Positions 1 through 8,494 of a stretch of DNA of 22,658 nt are shown here, piece after piece. Every line of letters starts with the position of its first letter. Positions within the stretch are counted from its first letter, which is position 1. This stretch comes from Opitutales bacterium (GTDB lineage Bacteria > Verrucomicrobiota > Verrucomicrobiia > Opitutales > UBA2987). The translations under genes were made by a program, and so were the position numbers. The DNA lies in NCBI GenBank assembly GCA_021772555.1, contig JAJFLT010000275.1, positions 1-22,658 of the forward strand, in the 5' to 3' direction. The notes beneath the pieces are model-generated. The model was not told where the DNA came from and did not search any database. It was given only the letters and a program-made list of their open reading frames with translations.

Positions 1-66
1 GATTTCGACGAGGGTGAAGCCCTTTCGCCTTTTTTTATTATCTACATGTATGGAGTTATTATTCAT
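1..66 (-). CDS. Prepilin-type N-terminal methylation-domain protein (5' end only)
   Basis: Reading the minus strand from ATG at 66, 22 codons stay open to the window edge and encode MNNNSIHVDNKK then RRKGFTLVEI. The K-G-F-T-L-V-E-I segment is the classic recognition site of prepilin peptidase: cleavage after Gly, N-methylation of the new Phe, and Glu at +5. The protein is therefore the start of a type IV pilin or type II secretion pseudopilin-like protein that would insert in the inner membrane. An AAGGAAG Shine-Dalgarno sequence sits about 8 nt upstream of the ATG, which supports this start. A perfect AT-rich palindrome (89-104) lies just upstream. The rest of the gene is outside the window, so the subtype cannot be decided (major pilin, GspG/H-like pseudopilin, or one of the many DUF1559-like proteins of PVC bacteria). 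Confidence 0.88.
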   Translation of the reverse strand, partial: MNNNSIHVDNKKRRKGFTLVEI

Positions 67-88
67 TATGTTCTTCCTTCTTTTGCGT

Positions 89-104
89 ATTATTGATCAA
101 TAAT
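89..104. promoter_or_regulatory. Perfect 16-bp AT-rich palindrome upstream of the prepilin gene
   Basis: ATTATTGATCAATAAT is its own reverse complement and lies 22 nt upstream of the prepilin ATG. A second palindrome, TAATTAATTA, follows at 101-110. The position would suit an operator or a promoter core. No regulator can be named, and AT-rich intergenic DNA can produce such palindromes by chance. Confidence 0.35.
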
Positions 105-123
105 TAATTATGTGCACAAAAAG

Positions 124-381
124 TCAGGGGCGGGCGTAGAAGGCCGAATATCCCCCCAGAATCATTCGGTTCAAAATCGAGCGCAACATTACAGGCAGTT
201 TCCCAAAGTGGTAAATTATAAACAGATCGGTTGCGACCAATGCTTCGGTCAAAACCGCAAATAAATACAATAACTTTTTTCCACTCCTTTGCAACCTATA
301 ACCTGCACCGAAACAATTGTATTCATTTTCTATGTAACCAAGTAGTTGTGAGAGGTTTGTGAATAAATTACTCTTGTCCAC
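124..381 (-). CDS. Doubtful 85-aa hypothetical protein
   Basis: An open frame starting at GTG (381) reads MDKSNLFTNLSQ and ends in GGYSAFYARP. The frame stays open upstream to 429 without a better start. The middle (LLYLFAVLTEALVATDLFIIYHFG) is hydrophobic enough for one membrane segment or a buried helix. I do not recognise a family. The base composition is clearly more AT-rich than the neighbouring genes, and I see no Shine-Dalgarno sequence. It could be a small real gene, the remnant C-terminus of a decayed gene, or chance. Apart from this frame and the palindrome at 89-104, I see nothing in the stretch 67-438. Confidence 0.25.
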   Translation of the reverse strand: MDKSNLFTNLSQLLGYIENEYNCFGAGYRLQRSGKKLLYLFAVLTEALVATDLFIIYHFGKLPVMLRSILNRMILGGYSAFYARP

Positions 382-438
382 AGGGATAAAAATGCCTCTT
401 TTGGTTGATAATTTTTTACCTTTTCTTTACCAGGAACC

Positions 439-804
439 ATGTCCGACCAAACTACGACCATCGCCCAAATCAAAGATAATATCCGGTCTTTTGTCGAGGA
501 GAGGGATTGGCAGCAGTTTCATTCTCCCAAAAACCTGTCCATGGCCATTGCGGCAGAAGCGGCCGAATTGATGGAGCATTTTCTGTGGGACGATGCCGAT
601 CAAAGCCGTAAACGATTTTCCGATCCGCAAAAGGCGATCGAGATCCGCCAGGAAATTGCCGACATCCTCATTTATACCTTTGAATTCGCCGACGAGGCCG
701 GCATCGATCTGACCGAGGCCATCGCGCAGAAACTGGAGAAGAATGCCCAAAATTACCCGGTCAATAAATCGCGGGGCAATTGTTTGAAATACACGGAACT
801 GTAA
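439..804 (+). CDS. MazG-like nucleotide pyrophosphohydrolase
   Basis: The 121-aa protein matches the all-alpha MazG-like NTP pyrophosphatase family (RS21-C6/dCTPase type), which hydrolyses (d)NTPs to (d)NMP and PPi as cytoplasmic house-cleaning enzymes. The metal-binding pattern is visible: E40-A-A-E43-L-x-E46 in the first helix pair, and E72-I-A-D75 in the second. The characteristic W-x-x-F-H-S-P-K-N-L opening (residues 24-33) and the C-terminal N-Y-P-V-N-K-S-R-G...K-Y-T-E-L are also present. Length is normal for the stand-alone family. The start is supported by AGGA just upstream of ATG 439. It is transcribed alone, convergent with aat. The exact nucleotide substrate cannot be read from the sequence. 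Confidence 0.9.
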   Translation: MSDQTTTIAQIKDNIRSFVEERDWQQFHSPKNLSMAIAAEAAELMEHFLWDDADQSRKRFSDPQKAIEIRQEIADILIYTFEFADEAGIDLTEAIAQKLEKNAQNYPVNKSRGNCLKYTEL

Positions 805-855
805 TCGGTCCGGGGCCGGAGGTACCGGCGTTTCAACTCTTCCTTAGAGGGCCTC

Positions 856-1557
856 TTAAATGGTTTCCGTGTCTGGGGCTGAGGCAAAGGATGTCCAACT
901 GCCTTTCCGGGTCGGGCAGGCGAGCCCGGATTCGAGAGCGTGGAGGAATTTTTCCCTCCGCCACGGTCGCGCCCCGAACGTCGCCAGGTGCGCTGTCTCC
1001 AACTGGCAATCGATGAAGGAATAATCCCATTTCCGCAAACGGCAGACCAGTGAATGCAGGGCTACCTTGGAGGCATTGGCCACGTGTTGAAACATCGATT
1101 CTCCAAAAAACATGTTTCCCAGGGAAATGCCGTAGAGACCGCCGACCAAATGCTTTTCCTGCCAGCACTCCACGCTGTGGGCGTAACCTTCGGCGTGCAG
1201 TTCTCCATACGCCTTTAACATTTCAGGTGTAATCCAGGTACCCTTCTGCCCGCGCCTCTCAACCGTTGCGCAATTTTCGGCCACTTGCACAAAAGCAGTG
1301 TCGAAAGTGATTTCCCAACCCTCCTTATTCAGAACCCTTTTGAGGCCGTGGGGGCAATGATATTCCGCCAGGGGCAAAACCATGCGGGGATCGGGGCTCC
1401 ACCAATAAACGGGTTCTCCTTCGCTGTACCACGGGAAAATGCCCTGGGCATAGGCCGAGAGCAGTATTTCAACGGAAAGAGGGCCACCCATGGCGAGGGG
1501 AGCATCGGCCGGAGCCTCTTCTGGATCGGTGAAGATTTTCGGCCATTGTGAGCCCAT
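856..1557 (-). CDS. aat: Leucyl/phenylalanyl-tRNA-protein transferase
   Basis: This enzyme moves Leu or Phe from aminoacyl-tRNA onto the N-terminal Arg or Lys of proteins, marking them for ClpS/ClpAP degradation (N-degron pathway). Family blocks are visible in order: G-I-F-P-W-Y, W-W-S-P-D-P-R-M-V, W-I-T-P-E-M, A-H-S-V-E-x-W, L-V-G-G-L-Y-G-I-S-L-G, F-F-G-E-S-M-F and F-I-D-C-Q-L. With ATG 1557 the protein is 233 aa, close to the usual length. A TTG at 1575 would add six residues and would overlap the sulP stop by 4 nt. I prefer the ATG because GGGA lies about 6 nt upstream. It is very probably co-transcribed with the SulP gene, whose stop lies 14 nt upstream. Confidence 0.93.
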   Translation of the reverse strand: MGSQWPKIFTDPEEAPADAPLAMGGPLSVEILLSAYAQGIFPWYSEGEPVYWWSPDPRMVLPLAEYHCPHGLKRVLNKEGWEITFDTAFVQVAENCATVERRGQKGTWITPEMLKAYGELHAEGYAHSVECWQEKHLVGGLYGISLGNMFFGESMFQHVANASKVALHSLVCRLRKWDYSFIDCQLETAHLATFGARPWRREKFLHALESGLACPTRKGSWTSFASAPDTETI

Positions 1558-1571
1558 AACAATCCCACGGC

Positions 1572-3431
1572 TCAACTTCCGGATCCGCCGGCTTCGTTAG
1601 ATTTTTTCGAGCCCCCCGTATAAATGCTGACCTCAGCCTCTTCCCCGCCAAGAATCTCCTTTGCCCTCCGCAACGCCTTGGCCGTGGAGAGGGTCGGGTT
1701 TTGAGCCGCGTCAGCAAATATATTCTCCCGCCCGATGACCTCGATGAGGCCCGAATTTTTAAAAACCCGCACCACCGGTTTGCGCGCCTCGCTGACCAGC
1801 AAATGGCGATCGTGGCGACACATGGATTCTGCAAGTTCCATCAGGGCGAGGACACTGGTGGCGTCGAGGTGGTGGGCGTTTCTCATTTTCAATACCACAA
1901 TTTTCAGGTTGGGGTCTTCCACCACCCGGCGCATCTGGTCTCGAAACAGTTCCGCCGCCCCAAAAAAAAGCGCTCCCTCGACATGGACGATGGAGACCTT
2001 CGGGTCCGGGCGCTTGCATTCTTCACCCAAGGGCGTCAACTGACCACTCTCGCCAGCCGTATATTCGACCAGTTCCGGTACCGCGGCCTTGTTTAAGAAA
2101 AGAATGATAGAAGTAACGACCCCTAGAATGATACCCAACTCCAACTTGATAAAGAGAGCGGCCAAAAAGGTGGTGGCAAAGACGATGGCGTCCGACCGGG
2201 TGGATTTAATGGCGATGCGGATATGAAAGCGGCTGAGAAGAGAAAGGCCGATGGCGATGACGAGCACCCCCAGCACCGGTTGCGGAATAAAACGGGTGAA
2301 TGAACCCAGGGCCAGAGCCATCCCAGCGCAAACCGCTCCACACAGCAGGCTGGCCACGCCCGAAGCCGCCCCGCTGGCCGCGTTCAGTTTGGACCGGCTG
2401 AGCGAGCCCGAGGCGGGCATTCCCGAGAAAAAGGCACAGGCGATGTTGGCCATGCCCATGCCGAACATTTCCTGGTTGGCGTCCATGCGCTCGCCGGACT
2501 GGGCGGCCAGCGATTTTCCAATGGAAGTTCCCTCCAGGATACAGAGAAAGGCAATGATGAGGGCCGTTCCCGCCAACTGGCTGATCCAGGCCGCTTCCAA
2601 AGGGGGAATGGTCAGCGTCCAGGTTCTGACGTCAATGGCGGAAAGCATTTGCACTTCACCGACTTGCCAGTCGGACAGTATGGCTGATTGAAGAGCGGCC
2701 ATTTTCAGCCCAAAAGCCAGCAATGAGCCGAATACGATGCAAATGGCTACATTGGGCAGGGCGCGAAACTTTTTCTGCAAAAAGATGAAGGCTCCCGCGG
2801 TGGCCAGAGCGAGGATGACCGATGGTAAATGGGAGCCCGGCAAGGACTCGAGGGTCAGCCCTAACAACCCGAAAAAAGTGGTTCCCTCGGGGATTTCAAA
2901 GTCGACCCCCAAAACCTTGCGAACCTGGTTGGCCACAATAAAAAGGGCTGCCGCCGAAATGTAGCCCGTGACTACCGTCCGGGAAACGTATTGGATGAAA
3001 TTGGCGACCCGGAAAAAAGCGCCCACCACCAGGAATAGGCCGATCATCAAAACCAACAGAGGCGTCAAAGCCAGTTTTTCCGCCGGAGTGACATTGAACG
3101 CCAAAAAAGAGGTAAACAGCAGAATGGCCGTCGCATTGGTCGGCCCCAACATGATGAAGCGGGTGCCGGAAAAGAGCGGCCCCACGAGGGCGGCCACGGC
3201 AGAGCCATAGATGCCATAATGGATCGGCAGGCCAGCGATGTAGGCGTAGGCCATGCCCTGGGGCAGGGCCAGCAGGGCCACATTGATGCCCGCTTTTAAA
3301 TCCTGTTTGGCATCGTTTCCCCCATAACCGCGCGCCGCCTTCGCCAGGGGAAAGAATTCGAGGCGATTGTAATGCGCCAAATACACAATGCCGCGACGAA
3401 TATTGATTGAAAGTTTGCGCAACCCATTCAC
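1572..3431 (-). CDS. SulP-family anion transporter with STAS domain
   Basis: A 619-aa inner-membrane protein. The N-terminal two thirds are a multi-span SulP/SLC26 transport domain with the signature P-Q-G-M-A-Y-A-Y-I-A-G-L-P near residues 57-69. The C-terminal part, roughly 455-570, is a cytoplasmic STAS domain (V-S-I-V-H-V-E-G...H-L-D-A-T-S). Known substrates of the family are sulfate, bicarbonate or dicarboxylates, and the sequence does not tell which applies here. The start is uncertain. The open frame begins with GTG at 3431 without a good Shine-Dalgarno sequence, while a perfect AGGAGGT on this strand at 3483-3477 has no standard start codon at the right distance. A low-complexity tail follows the STAS domain. 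aat follows directly and is probably in the same operon. Confidence 0.93.
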   Translation of the reverse strand: MNGLRKLSINIRRGIVYLAHYNRLEFFPLAKAARGYGGNDAKQDLKAGINVALLALPQGMAYAYIAGLPIHYGIYGSAVAALVGPLFSGTRFIMLGPTNATAILLFTSFLAFNVTPAEKLALTPLLVLMIGLFLVVGAFFRVANFIQYVSRTVVTGYISAAALFIVANQVRKVLGVDFEIPEGTTFFGLLGLTLESLPGSHLPSVILALATAGAFIFLQKKFRALPNVAICIVFGSLLAFGLKMAALQSAILSDWQVGEVQMLSAIDVRTWTLTIPPLEAAWISQLAGTALIIAFLCILEGTSIGKSLAAQSGERMDANQEMFGMGMANIACAFFSGMPASGSLSRSKLNAASGAASGVASLLCGAVCAGMALALGSFTRFIPQPVLGVLVIAIGLSLLSRFHIRIAIKSTRSDAIVFATTFLAALFIKLELGIILGVVTSIILFLNKAAVPELVEYTAGESGQLTPLGEECKRPDPKVSIVHVEGALFFGAAELFRDQMRRVVEDPNLKIVVLKMRNAHHLDATSVLALMELAESMCRHDRHLLVSEARKPVVRVFKNSGLIEVIGRENIFADAAQNPTLSTAKALRRAKEILGGEEAEVSIYTGGSKKSNEAGGSGS

Positions 3432-3543
3432 TAGACCAGAAAACTTACACCTCTTGACTCGTATTCGTCCAGCCCTACCTCCTGAATGAAAATTACTTTT
3501 TTGAACTGGCGCTTCTTCTCAAAAATTGGAAATTTTATAAAAC

Positions 3544-4146
3544 ATGATGCCGCCCCTCATATACCTCCTGGCAGTCCTGGGAGCCAACTTTACGGCCACC
3601 TTGTTTATTCCGTTTCCCGTTTTCGGCCAGGTGGCTCTGGGCACTTTTATCTTCGGTATCACCTTTACGCAACGGGATCGTATGCACTCCCGGGGCCGGC
3701 CGTTTGTTTATAAAGTTATTTTCCTGTCGGCGATCCTGAACCTGATTTTTCTGTGGAGCTTCAAGCACTTTTGGGGTCCCCCGCTGGTCGCCTGGCTGGA
3801 ATTCGCGGATAACCTCTGGCTGCGGGATGGTTTCGGCAATCTTGTGGCTAGCTCAACGCGTGTGTTCATCGCCTCGTTTGTCGCTATCATTCTAGCCGAG
3901 GCGACGGATACCGAAGTGTACCACCGCCTACGGCACCGCAGTTGGCTGGTGCGTGTGTCCCGTTCCAATGCCGTCAGCATTCCCCTGGACAGCATGCTTT
4001 TCAACCTCATCGCATTCGCCGGTATTTTTCCCTGGCCGATGCTGATCTCCATCGCCTTCGGTGAAGTGATCGTAAAATTTTCTGTGGGCGCGGTCTACGC
4101 CCTCTTTCGTCCCCCGGAGGAGGCTGCCGCCCCCGCCGCTGTGTAA
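3544..4146 (+). CDS. VUT-family queuosine-precursor transporter
   Basis: A 200-aa integral membrane protein with about six hydrophobic segments. Hallmarks of the VUT/QPTR family (the family of E. coli YhhQ) are visible. They are G-T-F-I-F-G-I-T-F-T-Q-R-D near residues 33-45, A-E-A-T-D-T-E-V-Y in the middle, and S-N-A-V-S-I-P-L-D-S-M-L-F towards the end. Characterised members import the queuosine precursors preQ0, preQ1 or queuine. The precise ligand here is inference. The gene starts with ATG-ATG and has no clear Shine-Dalgarno sequence. It is divergent from the SulP gene and lies 4 nt upstream of recQ. The queuosine link fits gluQRS about 4.5 kb away. Confidence 0.85.
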   Translation: MMPPLIYLLAVLGANFTATLFIPFPVFGQVALGTFIFGITFTQRDRMHSRGRPFVYKVIFLSAILNLIFLWSFKHFWGPPLVAWLEFADNLWLRDGFGNLVASSTRVFIASFVAIILAEATDTEVYHRLRHRSWLVRVSRSNAVSIPLDSMLFNLIAFAGIFPWPMLISIAFGEVIVKFSVGAVYALFRPPEEAAAPAAV

Positions 4147-4150
4147 AAAA

Positions 4151-6325
4151 ATGGCCACTTCCAACCCGACGCCCTCCGGGATGAATCCCGAGCAAGCCCT
4201 CCGCAAATTTTTTGGTTTCGATGCTTTTCGCCTGGGTCAGGACCGCGTCATTGAGGCCATTTTGGAGAAGCGCGACACTTTGGTGGTCATGCCGACCGGC
4301 GGCGGTAAGTCTCTCTGCTTCCAGCTACCGGCCCTGCTTATGGAAGGGGTCACGGTGGTGGTGTCTCCTTTGATCGCCCTGATGAAGGACCAGGTGGATT
4401 CCTAACGGGACAAGAATATCGCTGCCACCTTCGTCAACAGCAGTCTTTCCCCCCGGGAACAAGGCGAGCGGCTGGAAGAACTAGCAGCAGGTGTTTACAA
4501 GCTCGTTTACGTGGCCCCTGAGCGTTTCCGCAACAACCGGTTCCTGGAAGCGCTGAAAAAAATCCGCATCGCCTCCCTGGCCATTGACGAGGCCCATTGC
4601 GTGAGTATGTGGGGACATGATTTCCGGCCCGACTACCTGCGCATCGGGGAAGCTCTGGATCGTCTGGGCAACCCGCCCGTATCGGCTTTCACGGCCACGG
4701 CCACACCGGAAGTGCGGGCCGACATCGATCAATTTCTGCGCCTTCGCCAACCCAAACGCCTCGTGGCCGGGTTCGAGCGCCCCAACCTCGAATTACGCGT
4801 TTCCAGCCTCGGTAAAGAAAAGGAAAAACTGGCCCGGCTGGCTGCCCTCATCGAGACGCATAAAAAAGGCATCATTTATTGCGCCACCCGCAAAAAAGTG
4901 GAGGCGGTGGCGGAATACCTGACCGAATGGGATATTTCCCACATCGCCTACCACGGCGGCATGGATGACGAAACCAGGATTGAAGCCCAGGAACAATTTA
5001 TGAATGCGCGTTGCGACGTGGCGGTTGCCACCAACGCCTTCGGCATGGGTATCGACCGATCGGATATCCGGTTCGTCATTCACTTCCAGATGCCCGGCAG
5101 CGTGGAGGCCTATTACCAGGAGGCGGGCCGGGCCGGTCGGGATGGGTTTCCCGCCATCTGCGAAATGTTTTTTGGCTACCGCGACCGGGAAATTCAGGAA
5201 TTCTTCATCGAAGGAAGCAATCCAAGCCGGGATTTACTGGCCAATGTTTTTAATTTGCTCAAAGAGCTGGCAGATGAGGATTTGACCGTTCGCATATCGC
5301 TGCAGGACCTGACGGAAAAGTTGGGGCGCCGGACCAACGGCATGGCGGTCAACTCAGCCATTTCCCAACTCAACCGCATGCGTGTCATCGAGCGCTTCGA
5401 TATTTCCGGCGCCCGCATCCGAGGCACTCGTCTTTTGAATCCCAATATGGCGACCCACGAGCTGCCTATCGATGATGAGGCCCTGGAGGAGAAGAAAAGA
5501 CGGGATGATAACAAACTCCAGGCCCTGGTCGATTACAGTAATGCCACCGGCTGTCGGCAGGCCTGGATTCTTCGTTATTTCGGAGAAACGGAGGTGGCCA
5601 CCTGTCGTCGTTGCGACAATTGCCAAAGCCAATCACCGGAAAATATGCGCTCTCCGACAGAGGAGGAACAAATCATCCTGCAAAAAGCCCTCAGCGGAGT
5701 GGCCCGCATGTCCTGGCGGGGAGGGGAGGACGGCTGGCGGCCCCGATTCGGCAAAATGCGTATCATTGAAATGCTGCTGGGCAGCAAACGGGCTGAAATT
5801 GTGGACAAAGGACTGGACCAGCTGACCACCTACGGTCTCCTCAAGGCCGAAGGCTCGGCCTATCTCAAAAATCTTTTTTTGGAAATGGAGCGCACCGGGT
5901 TGGTCATCAGAACCGGAGGCGAATATCCCATGCTAACCCTGTCTTCTTTTGGCGAGTCCATAATGAAAGGCCAAAACGATATCCAAATGGCTTGGCCGGC
6001 AAAGGGAAAAACCGCCACAACCGAAAAAAAAGCCGCCCGAAAAACCACACAACGGAAAAACGTGTCACCCTTTACGAGCGATGAAGAAAGCGACCCCGAT
6101 CTCCTTGAAACTTTGAAGGAGAAACGAACGGCTTTGGCCGCCAAGCACCGTCTGCAGGTTTATCGCATTTTCCCCAACAGCGTATTAGAACAACTGGCCG
6201 CGCTCCAACCTCTGACCAAAGAGGAAGCTCTCACCATCCCCGGTATCGGAGAGCGTAATTCCAAAAAGTGGCTCTCCCACTTTCTGCCTCTGATCGCCGC
6301 GCACAAAATTGAAAAATCCTCGTGA
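4151..6325 (+). pseudogene. recQ: recQ helicase gene interrupted by one in-frame TAA at codon 85
   Basis: RecQ is a 3'-5' DNA helicase of recombination and repair. In one continuous frame the sequence encodes 724 codon positions plus the final stop. Walker A M-P-T-G-G-G-K-S is at 47-54, D-E-A-H-C at 146-150, F-T-A-T-A-T at 180-185 and Q-E-A-G-R-A-G-R at 323-330. The zinc cysteines are C468/C485/C488/C491, followed by the RQC region and an HRDC domain at about 657-720. The TAA at 4403-4405 falls in L-M-K-D-Q-V-D-S-[stop]-R-D-K-N. RecQ proteins usually carry Leu there, so one TTA-to-TAA change would explain it. Nothing else is damaged. The downstream piece alone (from GTG 4511, 604 aa) lacks Walker A and cannot be an active helicase. 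Either this is a recent nonsense mutation or a sequencing error. The start may be ATG 4151 or ATG 4181. Confidence 0.93.
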
Positions 6326-6441
6326 TCCCATTAGTACCTGTCTCAAAAAAAGTATCCCGATCAGGTTTTTCTTGTAAGGATTCACAGATTGCCAAGACTA
6401 AACAATTTATCAGCTAGATAGCTTTCATAAATACAAGCACC

Positions 6442-7611
6442 ATGATCTTGGACCCTTCCGAAAGAAATTTTCCTTCGTTCAGCCTGACGCGGTTGATGCG
6501 CACCTGCTTTGGCCAAGGCCGGGGCGAGCGTCTTTGCCTGTTAATCGACCTGCCCGATCCGGCCCAGGTCAAGGATTTCGCCTTTCTAAAAGATGAAACC
6601 AAACCCATTCAGAAATACGGCTACGAGGTATTTTACAATGGTTTCCACGAGGGCGCGCTGGAAGAATTGAACTTTACGGGCGGTGATTTTTTTGCCTACC
6701 GGGAAACCGGCGGCAGCAACCTCGACATGGATGACGATGTCTACGACCGCCAAGGCAACAAACTGAGCCTGGACAAGGATATTTACCCGCATTACGGAAT
6801 CATCCTGACCATTTCGACCTTTTCCGCCACGGCGCCCTTAACGGCCAAAGCCAAGCAATTCGGTTTTCGAGGGGCCACCTTGCACGGGCTCAATCAGGTA
6901 ATCCTCAACACCGGGCTAGCGGTCGATTACAATGAAGTGAGCGATGACACTGAAACCCTCAGACAGGGCATGACGCGGGCCGATTATTTCGAAATCGATT
7001 TTGAGGTCGGTGGGGAAAAATCGACCCTGCGGATCATCTGCAATGGGCAGGAAGCTCAAAAAAGCCACGGCCTTTGCCCTCCCGGCAAACCCGATGTGGC
7101 CAACCTTCCGGCGGGAGAAGTTTATTTTGTCCCCGAGGGGGCCGAAGGCAGCTTCCCCTTCAAATACAGCGACGGCACCATCAGCATATTGCGGGTGACA
7201 GAAGGATTCATTAAAGAAGCCCGGCTGGTCAACGGCGATTCCGCCCAGGTTGAAGCTCATAATGAAAAACTGCTCTCCGATCCCATGACCGGAGCCATTG
7301 GCGAACTCGGCCTCGGCACCCAGATTCTGCCTTTTTCCGGTCGCGACATTCAGGATGAAAAGATTCTCGGCACCGTCCATGTGGCCACCGGGCGCAGCGA
7401 CCATCTGGGCGGCCACCTGACACCCGATTTGTTCAAGGAAAAAGCCAATGCCTCGCACGACGACATACTTTACGCCCCCCATAAAACCCCCGAATTCAAA
7501 GTGCCTGAGGTGCGCATGGTGCGCGGCGGCCAAACCGAGGTGATTATTCGAGATTACCGTCCGGCGGCCTACATCATCGGGTTGCTGGAAGGAAAAACGA
7601 CAGCCGCATGA
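6442..7611 (+). CDS. M29-type metallo-aminopeptidase-like protein
   Basis: A 389-aa soluble protein that I assign to the M29 (AmpS/aminopeptidase T) fold from its metal-ligand pattern. Candidate ligands appear in the right order: E226 in A-G-E-V-Y-F-V-P-E-G, E288 in G-E-L-G-L-G-T-Q, H313 in T-V-H-V-A-T-G, and H339 plus D341 in A-S-H-D-D-I-L-Y. G-R-S-D-H-L-G-G-H, between the third ligand and H339-D341, also fits. M29 enzymes are two-metal aminopeptidases. The rest of the sequence is divergent, so the substrate is unknown. The gene overlaps the downstream ovothiol-type methyltransferase by 4 nt (ATGA), which implies translational coupling and a shared pathway. There is no clear Shine-Dalgarno sequence upstream of ATG 6442. 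Confidence 0.75.
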   Translation: MILDPSERNFPSFSLTRLMRTCFGQGRGERLCLLIDLPDPAQVKDFAFLKDETKPIQKYGYEVFYNGFHEGALEELNFTGGDFFAYRETGGSNLDMDDDVYDRQGNKLSLDKDIYPHYGIILTISTFSATAPLTAKAKQFGFRGATLHGLNQVILNTGLAVDYNEVSDDTETLRQGMTRADYFEIDFEVGGEKSTLRIICNGQEAQKSHGLCPPGKPDVANLPAGEVYFVPEGAEGSFPFKYSDGTISILRVTEGFIKEARLVNGDSAQVEAHNEKLLSDPMTGAIGELGLGTQILPFSGRDIQDEKILGTVHVATGRSDHLGGHLTPDLFKEKANASHDDILYAPHKTPEFKVPEVRMVRGGQTEVIIRDYRPAAYIIGLLEGKTTAA

Positions 7612-8384
7612 CGGAAGGCGAAAGCGGCTACGAGAGCGAAAATACCCTCCACCAGTACCTGCTCTTTCACTATGGCCGGGCGGAGGAAATTCTTCCCTAC
7701 GAATTCGGCCCGCGAGAGGCTCTCGGATTTGCCCAACGCACGGTAAGCGAATGTCTTCGCACCGATGAACTGCCCGCCAACGCCCGCGCCCTCGACCTCG
7801 GCTGCGCCGTGGGCCGGTCCAGTTTTGAGTTGGCCCGGTATTGCTCCGAAGTTCAGGCCATCGATTACTCGGAAGCATTTATCCAGGCGGCTCGGGCCAT
7901 CCAGCAAAACGGTTTTCTTGATTTTAAAATCAAACAAGTTGCCAATCTGACTACACCAGCGGTGGCCCGTTTACCGGAGGGCATCGATCCTCAACGGGTA
8001 GCCTTTGCGGTAGGGGACGCCCACCGCGACCCGCAAGAATTTACGCCTTTCGATGTCGTTCACGCCGCCAACCTGCTCTGCCGGATGGTGAGTCCCGGTA
8101 TTTTGCTCAACCGCCTGCCGGAACTCGTGAAACCGGGCGGACAGCTAATATTGGCCACGCCTCACACCTGGTTGGAGGAGTTTACGCCGTTCGCCAACCG
8201 GCCCGGCGCTTCCACCGGACAGGAAGACCCCTCCAAAGCGTTGCAAGCCGAGCTTTCAAAAAATTTTGAACTTTTAGCCGAAAAAGAGATGCCGTTTCTC
8301 ATTCGCGAACACGCCAGAAAGTTCCAATGGAGCGTTTCTCTGGCCACTGTTTGGCAGCGACGAAAAAATTCGTCGTCTAATTGA
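7608..8384 (+). CDS. Putative 4-mercaptohistidine N1-methyltransferase (OvoA C-terminal type)
   Basis: A 258-aa class I SAM-dependent methyltransferase. The N-terminal Y-E-S-E-N-T-L-H-Q-Y-L-L-F-H-Y-G (8-23), followed by E-E-I-L-P-Y-E-F-G-P-R-E-A-L, resembles the C-terminal methyltransferase domain of ovothiol synthase OvoA. That domain N-methylates 4-mercaptohistidine to ovothiol A. SAM motif I is D-L-G-C-A-V-G-R-S-S at 63-72 and motif II ends in A-I-D-Y-S (84-88). V-G-D-A (135-138) and L-V-K-P-G-G-Q-L-I-L-A-T-P (173-185) follow. The iron-dependent sulfoxide-synthase half of OvoA (DinB/FGE-like) is absent here, so the enzyme is stand-alone and its partner must be encoded elsewhere. ATG 7608 overlaps the stop of the M29-like gene. 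The assignment is by recalled family resemblance, not by a search. Confidence 0.82.
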   Translation: MTEGESGYESENTLHQYLLFHYGRAEEILPYEFGPREALGFAQRTVSECLRTDELPANARALDLGCAVGRSSFELARYCSEVQAIDYSEAFIQAARAIQQNGFLDFKIKQVANLTTPAVARLPEGIDPQRVAFAVGDAHRDPQEFTPFDVVHAANLLCRMVSPGILLNRLPELVKPGGQLILATPHTWLEEFTPFANRPGASTGQEDPSKALQAELSKNFELLAEKEMPFLIREHARKFQWSVSLATVWQRRKNSSSN

Positions 8385-8494
8385 TAAAGTATTTCCATTT
8401 TCTTTAAATTTTATTTGACATAAAAAGCCTTATAGTCTTTTTTCAATAGCGTCGGTGTTTTGCATATTGGGAGAGGGCTCCCGTTCTCTTAGAG

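Noticed and set aside
4403..4405. Recoding of TAA as a sense codon
   Set aside because: Neighbouring genes end normally in TAA (mazG-like, VUT, DEAD-box, URO-D-like), and only one internal TAA exists.
6340..6360. Another copy of the MITE terminal repeat (ACCTGTCTCAAA)
   Set aside because: Only about 11 of 12 bases agree, with no partner arm nearby; chance similarity is likely.
6916..7878. 320-aa minus-strand open frame
   Set aside because: It is antisense to the M29-like and methyltransferase genes, which are supported by motifs and a 4-nt overlap.
8415..8436. TTGACA and TATAGT as a promoter
   Set aside because: The spacer is only 10 nt, too short for a sigma-70 promoter.
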